Shown here: positions 52,267 to 61,082 of the stretch, piece by piece | Layout of the letters: each line of letters begins with the position of its first letter | How positions within the stretch are numbered: the stretch's first letter is position 1 | Assembly: GCF_014203125.1 (NCBI RefSeq) | Contig: NZ_JACHIH010000024.1 | Coordinates: 17,804 to 81,803, forward strand | Source of the DNA: Rhodopseudomonas rhenobacensis | GTDB taxonomy: Bacteria; Pseudomonadota; Alphaproteobacteria; Rhizobiales; Xanthobacteraceae | DNA length: 64,000 nt | Direction: 5' to 3' | Made by a program: the position numbers and the translations under genes | Notes under the pieces: generated by a model | Database searches by the model: none | Seen by the model: only the letters and a program-made list of their open reading frames with translations | Told to the model about the DNA's origin: nothing

Positions 52267-53175
52267 CTATGCGAGGGCGATCGCGCCGCTCATCACCGGC
52301 ACGCAATCGCCGCCGATCATCGTCGCGGTGACGACGCCGCCGCGCTTCTCCGCGCTGGCCTGCAGCAGGCTCGGCCGCCCCATCTCGACGCCCTGCGCGA
52401 TGCGCTTCGACAGCGACAGCTCCGGCTCGGCGCGCAGCGTCGCCAACAGCCCGATCAACGCGACATTGGCGCTGCCGGTCGCGGGGTCTTCGAAAATTCC
52501 GCGATGCGGCGCGAACATCCGGGCGCGGATATCGACCTCGTCGTCCGCAACCTGGGTGTAGAGCAGAACGCTGGTGGCAGGCTGCCGCGATACCTGATCG
52601 CGAAACACGTCGATGCGCGGTTCGGCGGCCGACAACGCATCGCGGTTGGTCAGTTCGGCGATGATGAACGCCGCGCCGCAGGAGGCGATGCAGGGCTGGT
52701 GGTTGGCGGTCTCGATGTCGTCGAACGACAGCGAACAGGCCGAGCCGATCAGTTCGGCGGCGACCTTGGCGCCGATCGTCAGCGGCTGCGGCGAGGCCAG
52801 CCGCGCGCCGCTGACGCGGCCGCCGTCGCGCAGCACGTCGACCGCGACGAGGCCGGCCTGCTCCTCGAAAATGAGCGCTGCGCCATCGATCGGCCGGCCG
52901 TAGCAGGCGCCGGCGCGCGCCAGCACGAAGGCGGTGCCGACATTGGGGTGGCCGGCGAACGGCATCTCGTGCCGCGGCGTGAAGATCCTGACTTGCGCGG
53001 TGTGCGCCGGATCCTTCGGCGGCAGCACGAAGGTGGTCTCCGACAGGTTGAACTCGGCGGCGATCGCCTGCATCTGATCGCCCGACAGCGCTTCGGCGTC
53101 GAGCACCACGGCCAGCGGATTGCCGCTGAACTGCGCCGACGTAAAAACGTCCACGGTCTCGAACGACAGCCGCAT
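52267..53175 (-). CDS. PhzF-family isomerase-like protein
   Basis: Protein of 302 residues of the PhzF/diaminopimelate-epimerase fold. Seen are [28 protein letters not shown] (catalytic Glu position), [13 protein letters not shown] and [17 protein letters not shown]. The natural substrate of most such proteins is unknown; PhzF itself acts in phenazine synthesis, and no phenazine genes are here. aggagg stands upstream of two ATG codons (53178 and 53175); the second has better spacing. Divergent from the EamA exporter. Confidence 0.92.
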   Translation of the reverse strand: MRLSFETVDVFTSAQFSGNPLAVVLDAEALSGDQMQAIAAEFNLSETTFVLPPKDPAHTAQVRIFTPRHEMPFAGHPNVGTAFVLARAGACYGRPIDGAALIFEEQAGLVAVDVLRDGGRVSGARLASPQPLTIGAKVAAELIGSACSLSFDDIETANHQPCIASCGAAFIIAELTNRDALSAAEPRIDVFRDQVSRQPATSVLLYTQVADDEVDIRARMFAPHRGIFEDPATGSANVALIGLLATLRAEPELSLSKRIAQGVEMGRPSLLQASAEKRGGVVTATMIGGDCVPVMSGAIALA

Positions 53176-53276
53176 CATTGCCTCCTGGTGCATCGCGCGA
53201 TGCGGGATCGATTGCGCGCCAACCGATTATCGTATTTCGTGGGTCTCAAACATACGAGCCGGCGCCCAGGGAGACA

Positions 53277-54152
53277 ATGCAGCGAAATATCGACAGCTTG
53301 GCCGCGCGCGCCGCGCCGGTGATCTTCGTGGTGCTGTGGAGCACCGGCTTCGTCGGCACCAAATACGCGCTGAACGGCGCCGAGCCGCTGACCTATCTGG
53401 CGATCCGGATGCTGCTGGTGGTGGCGCTGATGGCCGTGATCGCAGCGATCGGCCGGCCATGGTGGCCCGATCTCAAGGGCGTCGGCCACAGCATCGTCGC
53501 CGGCCTCCTGGTCCACGGCTTCTACCTCGCCGGCACCTCGATCGCGATCGCGCATTCGATCCCCGCCGGGCTGTCGGCGCTGATCCCGGGATTGCAGCCG
53601 ATCCTGATCTCGACGCTGGCGAGCCGCTTTCTCGGCGAGCGGGTGACGCCGCTGCAATGGGGCGGGCTGCTGCTCGGGCTCGGCGGCGTGCTGATGATCC
53701 TGCACAATCGAACGATGAGCGGCGACGCCGGTTGGGGCTGGTTCGCCTCCGGCGTGGCGCTGGTCAGCATCACCATCGGCACGCTGTATCAGAAGCGGTT
53801 CTGCAGCAAGATCGACTGGCGCGCCGGCAACGTCATCCAGTATCTGGCGGCGCTGGTGTTGTACGCGGGTGGGGCCTGGCTGTTCGAGACCCGCGAGGTG
53901 CATTGGACCGCGGAGTTCGTCGCGGCGGTGGTGTGGCTCGCGGTGGTGCTGTCGATCGGTTCGATCGGTCTGCTGTACTGGCTGATCCGGCGGCACGCCT
54001 CGACGTCGGTGGCGAGCCTGTTCTACCTGGTGCCGGCGGTGACCGCGCTGATGGCCTATGGGCTGTTCGGCGAGCGGCTCGATGCGCTGGCGATCGCCGG
54101 CATGGTGGCCTGCGCCGCGGCGGTGTTGCTGGTCAACCGGCCGCGCGGTTGA
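53277..54152 (+). CDS. EamA/DMT-family membrane exporter
   Basis: Drug/metabolite-type transporter of 291 residues with ten hydrophobic helices in two EamA repeats (APVIFVVLWSTGFVGTKYAL at the start; SIGSIGLLYWLIRRHASTSVASLFYLVPAVTALMAYGLFGERLD in the second). It probably exports amino acids or other metabolites. A gagggagaca-like site precedes the ATG. It is divergent from the phzF-like gene and followed by a perfect hairpin shared with the convergent histone-like gene. Confidence 0.92.
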   Translation: MQRNIDSLAARAAPVIFVVLWSTGFVGTKYALNGAEPLTYLAIRMLLVVALMAVIAAIGRPWWPDLKGVGHSIVAGLLVHGFYLAGTSIAIAHSIPAGLSALIPGLQPILISTLASRFLGERVTPLQWGGLLLGLGGVLMILHNRTMSGDAGWGWFASGVALVSITIGTLYQKRFCSKIDWRAGNVIQYLAALVLYAGGAWLFETREVHWTAEFVAAVVWLAVVLSIGSIGLLYWLIRRHASTSVASLFYLVPAVTALMAYGLFGERLDALAIAGMVACAAAVLLVNRPRG

Positions 54153-54206
54153 GAGCTCGCAGCTCGTGTCCGTGAAGCCCTGAGCCGCTGCGAGAGGGCG
54201 AGGGCC

Positions 54207-54249
54207 GGTCGGCGGAAGCCTCCAAGATCGTGGGGGGCTTCCGCCGACC
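54207..54249. terminator. 14-bp hairpin between convergent genes
   Basis: Perfect stem ggtcggcggaagcc (54207-54220) and ggcttccgccgacc (54236-54249), 15-base loop. It lies between the EamA gene and the histone-like gene, which converge, so it may end both transcripts although the T-run is absent. Confidence 0.6.
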
Positions 54250-54261
54250 GAAGCGCTTCGA

Positions 54262-54687
54262 TCAGCGCTTCGACTTCTTGGCCTTCTTCGCAGCGGACTT
54301 CTTGCCGGCCTTCTTCGTGGTCTTCTTGCCGACGGCCTTGGCAACCTTCTTCACGGCCTTCTTCGCCGACTTGCCGGCCTTCTTCGCAGCCTTGGCGGCC
54401 TTCTTGGCAGTCTTCTTCGCGGTCTTGGCGACCGACTTCGCGGCCTTCTTCACGGTCTTCTTGGCCTTCTTGCCGACCGCGGCGGCCTTCGCCTTGGTGG
54501 TCTTCTTGGCGGCGCCCTTCTTGGCTTTCTTGGCGGGCGCCTTGGTCGCCTTGGTCACCGTCTTGGCGACGGACTTGGCGGCCTTGCGCGCGCGCTTCGC
54601 CACCTTCTTGGCAGTCTTCTCGGCGGCCGTTGCGGCCTCGCCGATCGCGTCGGTTACTTGATCGAGTATCGGTTTGTCGTCGGTCAT
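54262..54687 (-). CDS. Histone-H1-like, Lys/Ala-rich protein
   Basis: Protein of 141 residues, mostly K, A and T: after an acidic N-terminus (MTDDKPILDQVTDAIGEAA) the remainder is repeats such as KKAAKSVAKT and KKAGKSAKKA. This is the composition of eukaryotic-type histone H1 C-tails and of bacterial AlgP- or HctB-like DNA-binding proteins, which compact nucleoid DNA. The start at 54687 has gggggatgaag before it. Codons are biased to aag and gcc, as in other genes here. Confidence 0.82.
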   Translation of the reverse strand: MTDDKPILDQVTDAIGEAATAAEKTAKKVAKRARKAAKSVAKTVTKATKAPAKKAKKGAAKKTTKAKAAAVGKKAKKTVKKAAKSVAKTAKKTAKKAAKAAKKAGKSAKKAVKKVAKAVGKKTTKKAGKKSAAKKAKKSKR

Positions 54688-54762
54688 CTTCATCCCCCAA
54701 GGGTTATTGAAAACGCGACGATAACCGATTCGCGGCAATGGTGTTGAAGTGGCGCGCGTCAA

Positions 54763-56208
54763 TCAGTTGTTTCGCACAGTCGCGTATGCTGCAAGCGCAC
54801 GCTGCCGCGCGACGCGGTGATCGACCATCGGGTGCGGGTAGCTGTCGCCGAGCGTGACGCCGGCGGCGGCGAGTTCGAGCGGCGTCGCGGTCCATGGCTG
54901 ATGGATCAGCTTGGTCGAAAGCCCTGCAATTTCCGGGATAAAACGACGCACATAGTCGCCGTCGGGATCGAACTTCTCGCCCTGCAGGATCGGGTTGAAC
55001 ACCCGGAAATACGGCGCCGCATCGGCGCCGCAGCCCGCCACCCACTGCCAATTCGCCGGGTTGCTGCCGGGATCGGCGTCGACCAGCGTGTCCCAGAACC
55101 AGGCTTCGCCGCAGCGCCAGTCGAGCAATAGATGCTTGACCAGGAACGACGCCGCCACCATGCGCACGCGGTTATGCATCACTCCGGTGCGCCAGAGTTG
55201 CCGCATCCCGGCGTCGACCACCGGATAGCCGGTGCGGCCTTGCTGCCAGGCGCTGAGCGCGACCGGGTCGCTGCGCCAGGGAAAGCGATCGAACGCCGGC
55301 TGCAGATTGCGCGTCGCAAGGTCAGGGTGGTCGAACAAAAGGTGGCGGCAGAATTCCCGCCAGCCGAGCTCGCTCAAGAACTTGTCGACGTCGGCGGCGA
55401 GCGCCGGCCGCTCCGCCGCGGCGAAGCGCGCGGTGTGCCAGACCTGTCGCGGACTGATCTCGCCGAAGCGCAGATGCGGCGACAGCCGCGAGGCGGCGAG
55501 GCGATCGAGACGATCGCGTTCGGTCGCATAGCCGTCGATCGCACCGTGCAGAAAGTGCTGCAGGCTGCGCTGCGCGCTGGCTTCGCCAGGCTGCCAGTCG
55601 GCGCGCAGACTGCCGGCCCAATCCGGCTGCGTCGGCTCGAGCGCCCAGTCCTCGAGCTTGTCGCTGGCAATGCGCGGAGCTGCGGCGAAGGCGGATGGCG
55701 CCGGCAACGGCAGCGGCGGATCGCCGAGCGCGCGCACCCGTTTCCAGAACGGCGTGAACACGCGCAGGCCGCGACCCTCCGCGGTGCGGACCGTCGACGG
55801 CGCGGCCAACAGATCGCCGGGGCAGCACTGCGCGGCGATGCCGAGCTCGCCGAGCCGGCTGGTCAGATCGTCGGCGAGGGCACGGGCAGGCGCATTGGCG
55901 ATGTCGTTCCAACTGACGCTGCCGGCGCCGACCTCGCGCGCGATCTCTGCGACGATGCCCGCCGCCGGGCCGCGGCGCAGCACCAGCGCGGCGCCGCGCG
56001 CCGCGAGATCGGCGGCAAGGCTGCGCAGCGACTGCGCCAGCCACCAGCGCGAGGCGCCGCCGAGCGGACGCGCGCTCGCTTCGTCGAGCACGTAAAGGCA
56101 CAGCACCGCCGCGCCGCTGCGCACCGCATGGCTGAGGGCGGGATGATCGGAGACGCGCAGATCGTCGCGAAACCAGACGATCGAAATCGGGGCAGGGCTG
56201 TTGTCCAT
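54763..56208 (-). CDS. Deoxyribodipyrimidine photolyase
   Basis: Flavoenzyme of 481 residues that repairs cyclobutane pyrimidine dimers with blue light. N-terminal antenna domain (IVWFRDDLRVSDHPALSHAV), and the C-terminal FAD domain with LSPHLRFGEISPRQVWH, FLSELGWREFCRHLLFDHP, GYPVVDAGMRQLWRTGVMHNRVRMVAASFLVKHLLLDWRCGEAWFWDTLVDADPGSNPANWQWVAG. It is a class I CPD photolyase rather than a cryptochrome on these motifs. The start is at 56208. Confidence 0.95.
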   Translation of the reverse strand: MDNSPAPISIVWFRDDLRVSDHPALSHAVRSGAAVLCLYVLDEASARPLGGASRWWLAQSLRSLAADLAARGAALVLRRGPAAGIVAEIAREVGAGSVSWNDIANAPARALADDLTSRLGELGIAAQCCPGDLLAAPSTVRTAEGRGLRVFTPFWKRVRALGDPPLPLPAPSAFAAAPRIASDKLEDWALEPTQPDWAGSLRADWQPGEASAQRSLQHFLHGAIDGYATERDRLDRLAASRLSPHLRFGEISPRQVWHTARFAAAERPALAADVDKFLSELGWREFCRHLLFDHPDLATRNLQPAFDRFPWRSDPVALSAWQQGRTGYPVVDAGMRQLWRTGVMHNRVRMVAASFLVKHLLLDWRCGEAWFWDTLVDADPGSNPANWQWVAGCGADAAPYFRVFNPILQGEKFDPDGDYVRRFIPEIAGLSTKLIHQPWTATPLELAAAGVTLGDSYPHPMVDHRVARQRALAAYATVRNN

Positions 56209-56324
56209 CCGGCCATGTTAGCCGGATCCGCGCTCTTCAGGCGATCGGTGTCGGCCGCGTGTTGCAACCTTGGGCGATTTCGCGCGTAACTGCGGAACCG
56301 CTGCGCGAACACTTGGAGGGCGAC

Positions 56325-56726
56325 TTGAAGCGATATGCTATTCTCTATCTGGCGACGTTCCTGATCCTGATCCCGCTGGATTTCCTGTTTCTCGGAACCA
56401 TCGCCAAGAACTTCTTCTTCGATCAGGTCGGCGACATGCTGGGCGAGGTCCGGCTTTCGGCGGCGATCCCGTTCTATCTGCTCTACGTCGTCGGCGTGCT
56501 GGTGTTCGTCAATGGCGGGCGCGACGCCACCTGGTCGTCGACGCTGGTCTATGGCGCGCTGTTCGGGCTGTTCTGCTACGCGACGTTCGAGTTGACCGCG
56601 ATGTCGCTGCTGAAGCACTGGACCTGGCCGGTGGTGGCGCTCGACATCTCCTGGGGGGCGTTCATGACGGCGGTGTCGGCGACGCTCGGTCTGCTGATCA
56701 CCAACTGGCTGGCGCCGAAGCTGTAG
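56325..56726 (+). CDS. DUF2177 family membrane protein
   Basis: Protein of 133 residues with four hydrophobic segments (LKRYAILYLATFLILIPLDFLFLGTIAK, ..., AAIPFYLLYVVGVLVFV, GALFGLFCYATFELTAMSLL, SWGAFMTAVSATLGLLITNWLAP). The pattern YLATFLILIPLDFLFLG and FYLLYVVGVLVFVN is DUF2177. The start is a TTG at 56325 preceded by ggaggg, a strong site; an ATG at 56259 is too far upstream. Function unknown. Hairpin follows downstream. Confidence 0.85.
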   Translation: MKRYAILYLATFLILIPLDFLFLGTIAKNFFFDQVGDMLGEVRLSAAIPFYLLYVVGVLVFVNGGRDATWSSTLVYGALFGLFCYATFELTAMSLLKHWTWPVVALDISWGAFMTAVSATLGLLITNWLAPKL

Positions 56727-56752
56727 CCGCCCTCAACGCTTTGTGATCGGAC

Positions 56753-56785
56753 GCGATCGCGGGTGAAGCTCTCTCCCGCGATCGC
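56753..56785. terminator. Perfect 11-bp hairpin
   Basis: gcgatcgcggg (56753-56763) with cccgcgatcgc (56775-56785) and an 11-base loop, after the DUF2177 gene; no T-run. Confidence 0.5.
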
Positions 56786-56792
56786 CCAATTA

Positions 56793-56808
56793 GTTAATGT
56801 TCATTAAC
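56793..56808. promoter_or_regulatory. GTTAATG-TT-CATTAAC palindrome
   Basis: A perfect 16-base palindrome in an AT-rich part of the 376-base gap before the 57103 gene. It contains TTAA half sites like those of CtrA sites, but with N6 rather than N7 spacing. Role unknown. Confidence 0.35.
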
Positions 56809-57102
56809 AGCGCTCTGAAATCACTACGAAAAATTGATTTAAATTGCCCCGATTTGGGAATCGTCCGTAGTTGCCGCGTGGGCTTTGCCCCGGTACCAAA
56901 ATCAGACTTCGAACTGCCCTGAGAAAGCCGCCGACGCGCCGCACCGGCGCCGGACCGGCCTGCGACTCGAACGTCCGTGACGCAAGTCGCGGCGACAAAT
57001 TGGCCACGCATCGACGCCGGATGCGACCAAAGTCGAGGTCTTAACGGAACGTTTACACCAGCATGGAAATGCTGGGCTCTAGCAAAAAGAGAAGAGTAAC
57101 CA

Positions 57103-57678
57103 ATGACTGCCACCCCCACTGCCGAATTGATCGGCGCCATTGAACCCTCCCGGATTGCCGACCGCTACACTGCGGCGCAAGCGCTCGCCGTTGTGCGCGA
57201 CGGAGTGATCACCGGTGAGGGCCCGACGACCATGGGTCGTATCCACTTTTCCCGCGCGCTGGACGCCGATGACGCGGCGCTCTGCGCGCGGATCCTGACC
57301 GCCGCCGCGGTCGAGAACCAGCCGGTGAGCCGCGCCGAAGCCGAGGCGCTGTTCGAGATCAACAACGCCGCCGCCGAGCGCAGCGACGACGGCCAGTTCG
57401 ACGACCTGTTCGCCAAGGCGGTGGTGCATCACGCCGCGTCCGCCTCCGGGCTGCCGGTGCCGTCGCGCACCGTGGCCTTGGCGCCGGACACCGCGATCGA
57501 GAGCTGGGCGCCGACCCAGGCGGTCGGCGTCAACACCGAAGTGCTGGAGTGGATCGCGCGGCAGATGCGCGGCACCCGCCGCAGCAATCAGACCCTGACG
57601 CGGCTGGTCGCCACCGTGATCGGCGCCGCGACGCTGCCGTTGCTGCAATGGCCCGGCGTGTTCGACCTCGGCGCCTAA
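57103..57678 (+). CDS. Hypothetical protein
   Basis: Protein of 191 residues: MTATPTAELIGAIEPSRIADRYTAAQALAVVRDGVITGEGPTTMGRIHFSRALDADDAALCARIL, then an acidic mid-part (AEALFEINNAAAERSDDGQFDDLFAKAVVHHAASASG) and a C-terminal hydrophobic stretch (LTRLVATVIGAATLPLLQWPG), which may be a membrane anchor. I do not recognise the family. It has a long upstream region with an AT-rich palindrome, and a strong terminator follows. Confidence 0.7.
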   Translation: MTATPTAELIGAIEPSRIADRYTAAQALAVVRDGVITGEGPTTMGRIHFSRALDADDAALCARILTAAAVENQPVSRAEAEALFEINNAAAERSDDGQFDDLFAKAVVHHAASASGLPVPSRTVALAPDTAIESWAPTQAVGVNTEVLEWIARQMRGTRRSNQTLTRLVATVIGAATLPLLQWPGVFDLGA

Positions 57679-57703
57679 TCGCGATCAATCATCGGATCGA
57701 AGG

Positions 57704-57735
57704 CGGCGGGCCAATCGAATGGCCCGCCGTTGTTG
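57704..57735 (+). terminator. Rho-independent terminator
   Basis: Stem ggcgggcca (57705-57713) with tggcccgcc (57720-57728), loop atcgaa, then ttgttgttt. It ends the preceding hypothetical gene. Confidence 0.85.
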
Positions 57736-57861
57736 TTTGTCCGGCTCGAGCCCCAGCGCGCGGCCGGGAGCCCGGCGGCGTCGAAACAGCGCTGCCCGCC
57801 GACCCGCTGGAATCGCAGCGCCGTGCGCTGCCCGCTGAGGTCGCGAGGCAGGGCAGCGGCG

Positions 57862-58036
57862 GTTGTCGCGAATCTGCGCCATCGTCGGCGCGGTGTCCGG
57901 CTTCACGGTCAACGCCCGCAGGCCGTCGGGCATCACCAGGATCAGGTTGCGGGGCGGCGCGGTCTGCGCGACGGGCGGTGACGGCCGAAGCGCCAATCAG
58001 CGCGGCGGACAGCATCACGACGCCGGCAGGGCGCAT
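57862..58036 (-). pseudogene. Remnant of an exported alkaline-phosphatase-family (phosphodiesterase) gene
   Basis: On the minus strand an ATG at 58036 with gggagag upstream opens a signal peptide (MRPAGVVMLSAALIGASAVTA). In the neighbouring frame, APPRNLILVMPDGLRALTVKPDTAPTMAQIRDN follows, the N-terminal metal-binding start of type I phosphodiesterase/nucleotide pyrophosphatase proteins (the Asp in PDGLR is a metal ligand). A frameshift separates the two and the match stops near 57862. Everything after the first 45 codons is gone. The gap 57736-57861 holds nothing else I can name. Confidence 0.6.
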
Positions 58037-58192
58037 GCAACTCTCCCCAAAAGTAGGGGCCTGGAATGCCGGTGCGCGGCAATATTTAGTTTTTTCGAGC
58101 GTCAGAATTGTTACAACGTGTCCCGCACGCCAAGATAGGCCTTCCCGCCGGGCAGCGCCGTCCACCTCCCAAGGTCGCAAGCAAACAAGCAC

Positions 58193-60208
58193 ATGTTCAA
58201 ACGCATTCTGATCGCCAACCGCGGCGAAATCGCCTGTCGGGTCATCAAAACCGCCCGCCGCATGGGTATCGAGACCGTCGCCGTGTATTCGGAGGCGGAC
58301 CGCGATGCGCTTCACGTCGAGATGGCCGATGAGGCCGTCCTGATCGGGCCGCCGGCTGCCTCCGAGAGCTATCTGGTGATGGAGAAGATCATCGAGGCCT
58401 GCCGCAAGACCGGCGCCGAAGCGGTGCATCCCGGCTACGGCTTCCTGTCCGAGCGCGAGGCGTTCGCAGTGGCGCTGGCCGAGGCCGGCATCGTCTTCAT
58501 CGGTCCCAATCCGGGCGCGATCGCCGCGATGGGCGACAAGATCGAATCCAAGAAGGCGGCCGCGGCGGCCAACGTCTCCACCGTGCCGGGCTTCCTCGGC
58601 GTCATCGAGGATGAAAAGCACGCGGTGAAGATCGCCGACCAGATCGGCTATCCGGTGATGATCAAGGCGTCCGCCGGCGGCGGCGGCAAGGGCATGCGGA
58701 TCGCGCATTCGACCTCGGAAGTCGCCGAAGGCTTTGGGCTCGCCAAGGCCGAGGCGAAGTCCTCGTTCGGCGACGACCGGGTGTTCATCGAGAAGTTCAT
58801 CGTCGATCCGCGCCACATTGAAATCCAGGTGCTCGGCGACAAGCACGGCAACGTCATCTATCTCGGCGAGCGCGAATGCTCGATCCAGCGCCGCAATCAG
58901 AAGGTGATCGAAGAGGCGCCGTCGCCGCTGCTCGACGAAACCACCCGGCGCAAGATGGGCGAACAGGCCGTGGCGCTCGCCAAGGCGGTGAATTACGATT
59001 CCGCCGGCACCGTGGAATTCGTCGCCGGCCAGGACAAGAGCTTCTACTTCCTGGAGATGAACACCCGCCTGCAGGTCGAACATCCGGTCACCGAATTGGT
59101 CACCGGGATCGATCTCGTCGAACAGATGATCCGGGTCGCGGCCGGCGAAAAGCTGCAGCTGGCGCAGAAGGACGTGACGCTGACCGGCTGGGCGGTGGAA
59201 TCCCGGGTCTATGCCGAGGATCCGTTCCGCAACTTCCTGCCGTCGATCGGCCGGTTGGTGAAGTATCGCCCGCCGAAAGAGAGCTCGCACAACGGCATCA
59301 CCGTGCGCAACGACACCGGCGTGCAGGAGGGCGGCGAGATCGCGATCTATTACGATCCGATGATCGCCAAGCTCGTCACCCACGCGCCGTCGCGCGCCGC
59401 TGCGATCGAGGCCCAGGCGCACGCGCTCGACGCGTTCTACATCGACGGCATCCGCCACAACATTCCGTTCCTGTCGGCGCTGATGACACATCCGCGCTGG
59501 CGCGAGGGCAACCTGTCCACCGGCTTCATCGCCGAGGAATTCCCCAAGGGCTTCACCGCGCGGGTGCCGGAGGGCGAGATCGCCCGTCGCATCGCCGCGG
59601 TCGGTGCCGCAATCGACCGCGTGATCGGCGAGCGCAAGCGCAAGATCTCCGGGCAGATGATCGGCCGCGCGGTGATCCGCGAACGCCGCCGCTCGGTGTG
59701 GCTGGAGCGCAGCGAAGTGCCGCTCGACATCAACCGCGAAGGCGAGGGCTTCGTGGTGCGGTTCGTCGGCGCCGACGGCACCATGGGCCAGCCGCATCTG
59801 CTGCTGTCGCCGTGGATCCCCGGCGATCCGGTGTGGCACGGCACCATCGACGGACGACCCGTCGCGGTGCAGGTGCGGCCGATTCCGAATGGCGTGCGGC
59901 TGGCGCATCACGGCTACGAAGTCGACGTCAACGTCTTCACCGAGCGCGAGGCCTCGGCGGCGCGCTGGATGCTGGTCGGCAACAAGGCCGACACCGGCAA
60001 GAAGGTGCTGTGCCCGATGCCGGGCCTCGTGGTGTCGATCGCGGTCGCCGAAGGCCAGGAGATCAAGGCCGGCGAGACGCTCGCGGTGGTCGAGGCGATG
60101 AAGATGCAGAACGTGCTGCGCGCCGAGCGCGACGGCGTGGTGAAGAAGATCCACGCCGCACCGGGGGCGACGTTGGCGGTCGACGCCGTCATCCTCGAAT
60201 TCGCGTAA
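58193..60208 (+). CDS. pccA: Acyl-CoA carboxylase biotin carboxylase subunit (propionyl-CoA carboxylase alpha)
   Basis: Biotin carboxylase and biotin carrier in one chain of 671 residues. It carboxylates biotin with ATP and passes it to PccB. Domains: biotin carboxylase (1 to about 450, MFKRILIANRGEIACRVIKTARR, ASAGGGGKGMRIA, FLEMNTRLQVEHPVTE), a linker/BT domain, and a C-terminal biotinyl domain with VEAMKMQN (Lys637). Length and motifs are those of PccA/MccA. The ATG at 58193 has cacatgttcaa context. It heads a unit with two more genes (PEP mutase-family enzyme and acylphosphatase) spaced by 7 and 0 bases. Confidence 0.95.
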   Translation: MFKRILIANRGEIACRVIKTARRMGIETVAVYSEADRDALHVEMADEAVLIGPPAASESYLVMEKIIEACRKTGAEAVHPGYGFLSEREAFAVALAEAGIVFIGPNPGAIAAMGDKIESKKAAAAANVSTVPGFLGVIEDEKHAVKIADQIGYPVMIKASAGGGGKGMRIAHSTSEVAEGFGLAKAEAKSSFGDDRVFIEKFIVDPRHIEIQVLGDKHGNVIYLGERECSIQRRNQKVIEEAPSPLLDETTRRKMGEQAVALAKAVNYDSAGTVEFVAGQDKSFYFLEMNTRLQVEHPVTELVTGIDLVEQMIRVAAGEKLQLAQKDVTLTGWAVESRVYAEDPFRNFLPSIGRLVKYRPPKESSHNGITVRNDTGVQEGGEIAIYYDPMIAKLVTHAPSRAAAIEAQAHALDAFYIDGIRHNIPFLSALMTHPRWREGNLSTGFIAEEFPKGFTARVPEGEIARRIAAVGAAIDRVIGERKRKISGQMIGRAVIRERRRSVWLERSEVPLDINREGEGFVVRFVGADGTMGQPHLLLSPWIPGDPVWHGTIDGRPVAVQVRPIPNGVRLAHHGYEVDVNVFTEREASAARWMLVGNKADTGKKVLCPMPGLVVSIAVAEGQEIKAGETLAVVEAMKMQNVLRAERDGVVKKIHAAPGATLAVDAVILEFA

Positions 60209-60215
60209 CGTCGCG

Positions 60216-61082
60216 ATGACCTGGCGCAGCCGCCGCGAAGCCTTGCGCGCGATCCTCTCCGGATCGCGTTGCGCGCGGCCTGCGTCGGTCTACGACGCGA
60301 TCTCGATGCGGATCGCCGAAGATCTCGGCTTCGAGGTCGGAATGTTCGGCGGCTCGGTGGCCTCATTGGCGATTCTCGGCGATCCCGACATCGCGCTGAT
60401 CACGCTGTCCGAACTGGCCGAACAGATGCGGCGGATGGCGCGCGCCGCGGCGCTGCCGGTCGTGGTCGATGCCGACCACGGCTACGGCAACGCGCTCAAC
60501 GTGCGCCGCACCGTGCAGGAGCTGGAAGGCGCCGGCGCCGCCGGCCTCACTATCGAGGACACGCTGCTGCCGCAGCCGTTCGGCGAAGCCAAGCCGCAGC
60601 TCGTCGCGATCGACGAGGGGCTCGGCAAGATCAAGGCGGCGCTCGACGCCCGCAGCGATCCGACGCTGGTGATCGTCGGCCGCACCGGCGCTGTGTCGAT
60701 CACCTCGCTTGAGGATGCGATCGCGCGCGGGCGGGCCTATGAGGCGGCCGGCGTCGACGCGCTGTTCTTCACCGGCGTCAAGACCAAGACGCAGCTCGAG
60801 GCGATCGCCGCCGCGACGACGCTGCCGCTCGTGCTCGGCGGCCCCTCGGACGAGATCAGCGACTGGGACTATCTCTCCGCGCAGCGGGTGCGAATCGCGG
60901 TGCAGGGCCACGCGCCGATCGCCGCGGCCACCCAGGCGGTGTTCGATACGCTGAAGGCGGTGGCCGAGGGCACGCCGCCGAAACAGTTGCAGGGCCTGGC
61001 CTCGTCCGAGCTGATGGAGTGGGTGACCCGCGCGGCGCTGGTGCAGCAGCGCGGCACGAATTTTCTTGGGCTGAAGAAATAA
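60216..61082 (+). CDS. Isocitrate lyase/PEP mutase-family protein (oxaloacetate decarboxylase-like)
   Basis: Protein of 288 residues of the PEP mutase/isocitrate lyase superfamily, nearest in my reading to the oxaloacetate decarboxylase (PA4872-like) group. Seen are ASVYDAISMRIAEDLGFEVGMFGGSVAS, VVDADHGYGNALNVRRTVQELEGAGAAGLTIEDT, and FFTGVKTKTQLEAIAAAT. It should act on a keto-acid with Mg2+. It starts 7 bases after pccA. With pccA, it points to a C3/C4 keto-acid context, though a direct link is not proved. Confidence 0.88.
   Translation: MTWRSRREALRAILSGSRCARPASVYDAISMRIAEDLGFEVGMFGGSVASLAILGDPDIALITLSELAEQMRRMARAAALPVVVDADHGYGNALNVRRTVQELEGAGAAGLTIEDTLLPQPFGEAKPQLVAIDEGLGKIKAALDARSDPTLVIVGRTGAVSITSLEDAIARGRAYEAAGVDALFFTGVKTKTQLEAIAAATTLPLVLGGPSDEISDWDYLSAQRVRIAVQGHAPIAAATQAVFDTLKAVAEGTPPKQLQGLASSELMEWVTRAALVQQRGTNFLGLKK

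Noticed and set aside
52267..53175. PhzF-like protein as part of a phenazine pathway
   Set aside because: No other phz genes are near, and most PhzF-like proteins are outside that pathway.
56793..56808. Palindrome read as a CtrA box
   Set aside because: CtrA sites have TTAA-N7-TTAA; here spacing is six and the symmetry is perfect, so I list it only as an unknown site.
57689..60154. Very long minus-strand open frame opposite pccA
   Set aside because: It is an antisense shadow of pccA caused by high GC third positions. Its translation is His/Arg/Asp-rich with no family match, and pccA explains the DNA.
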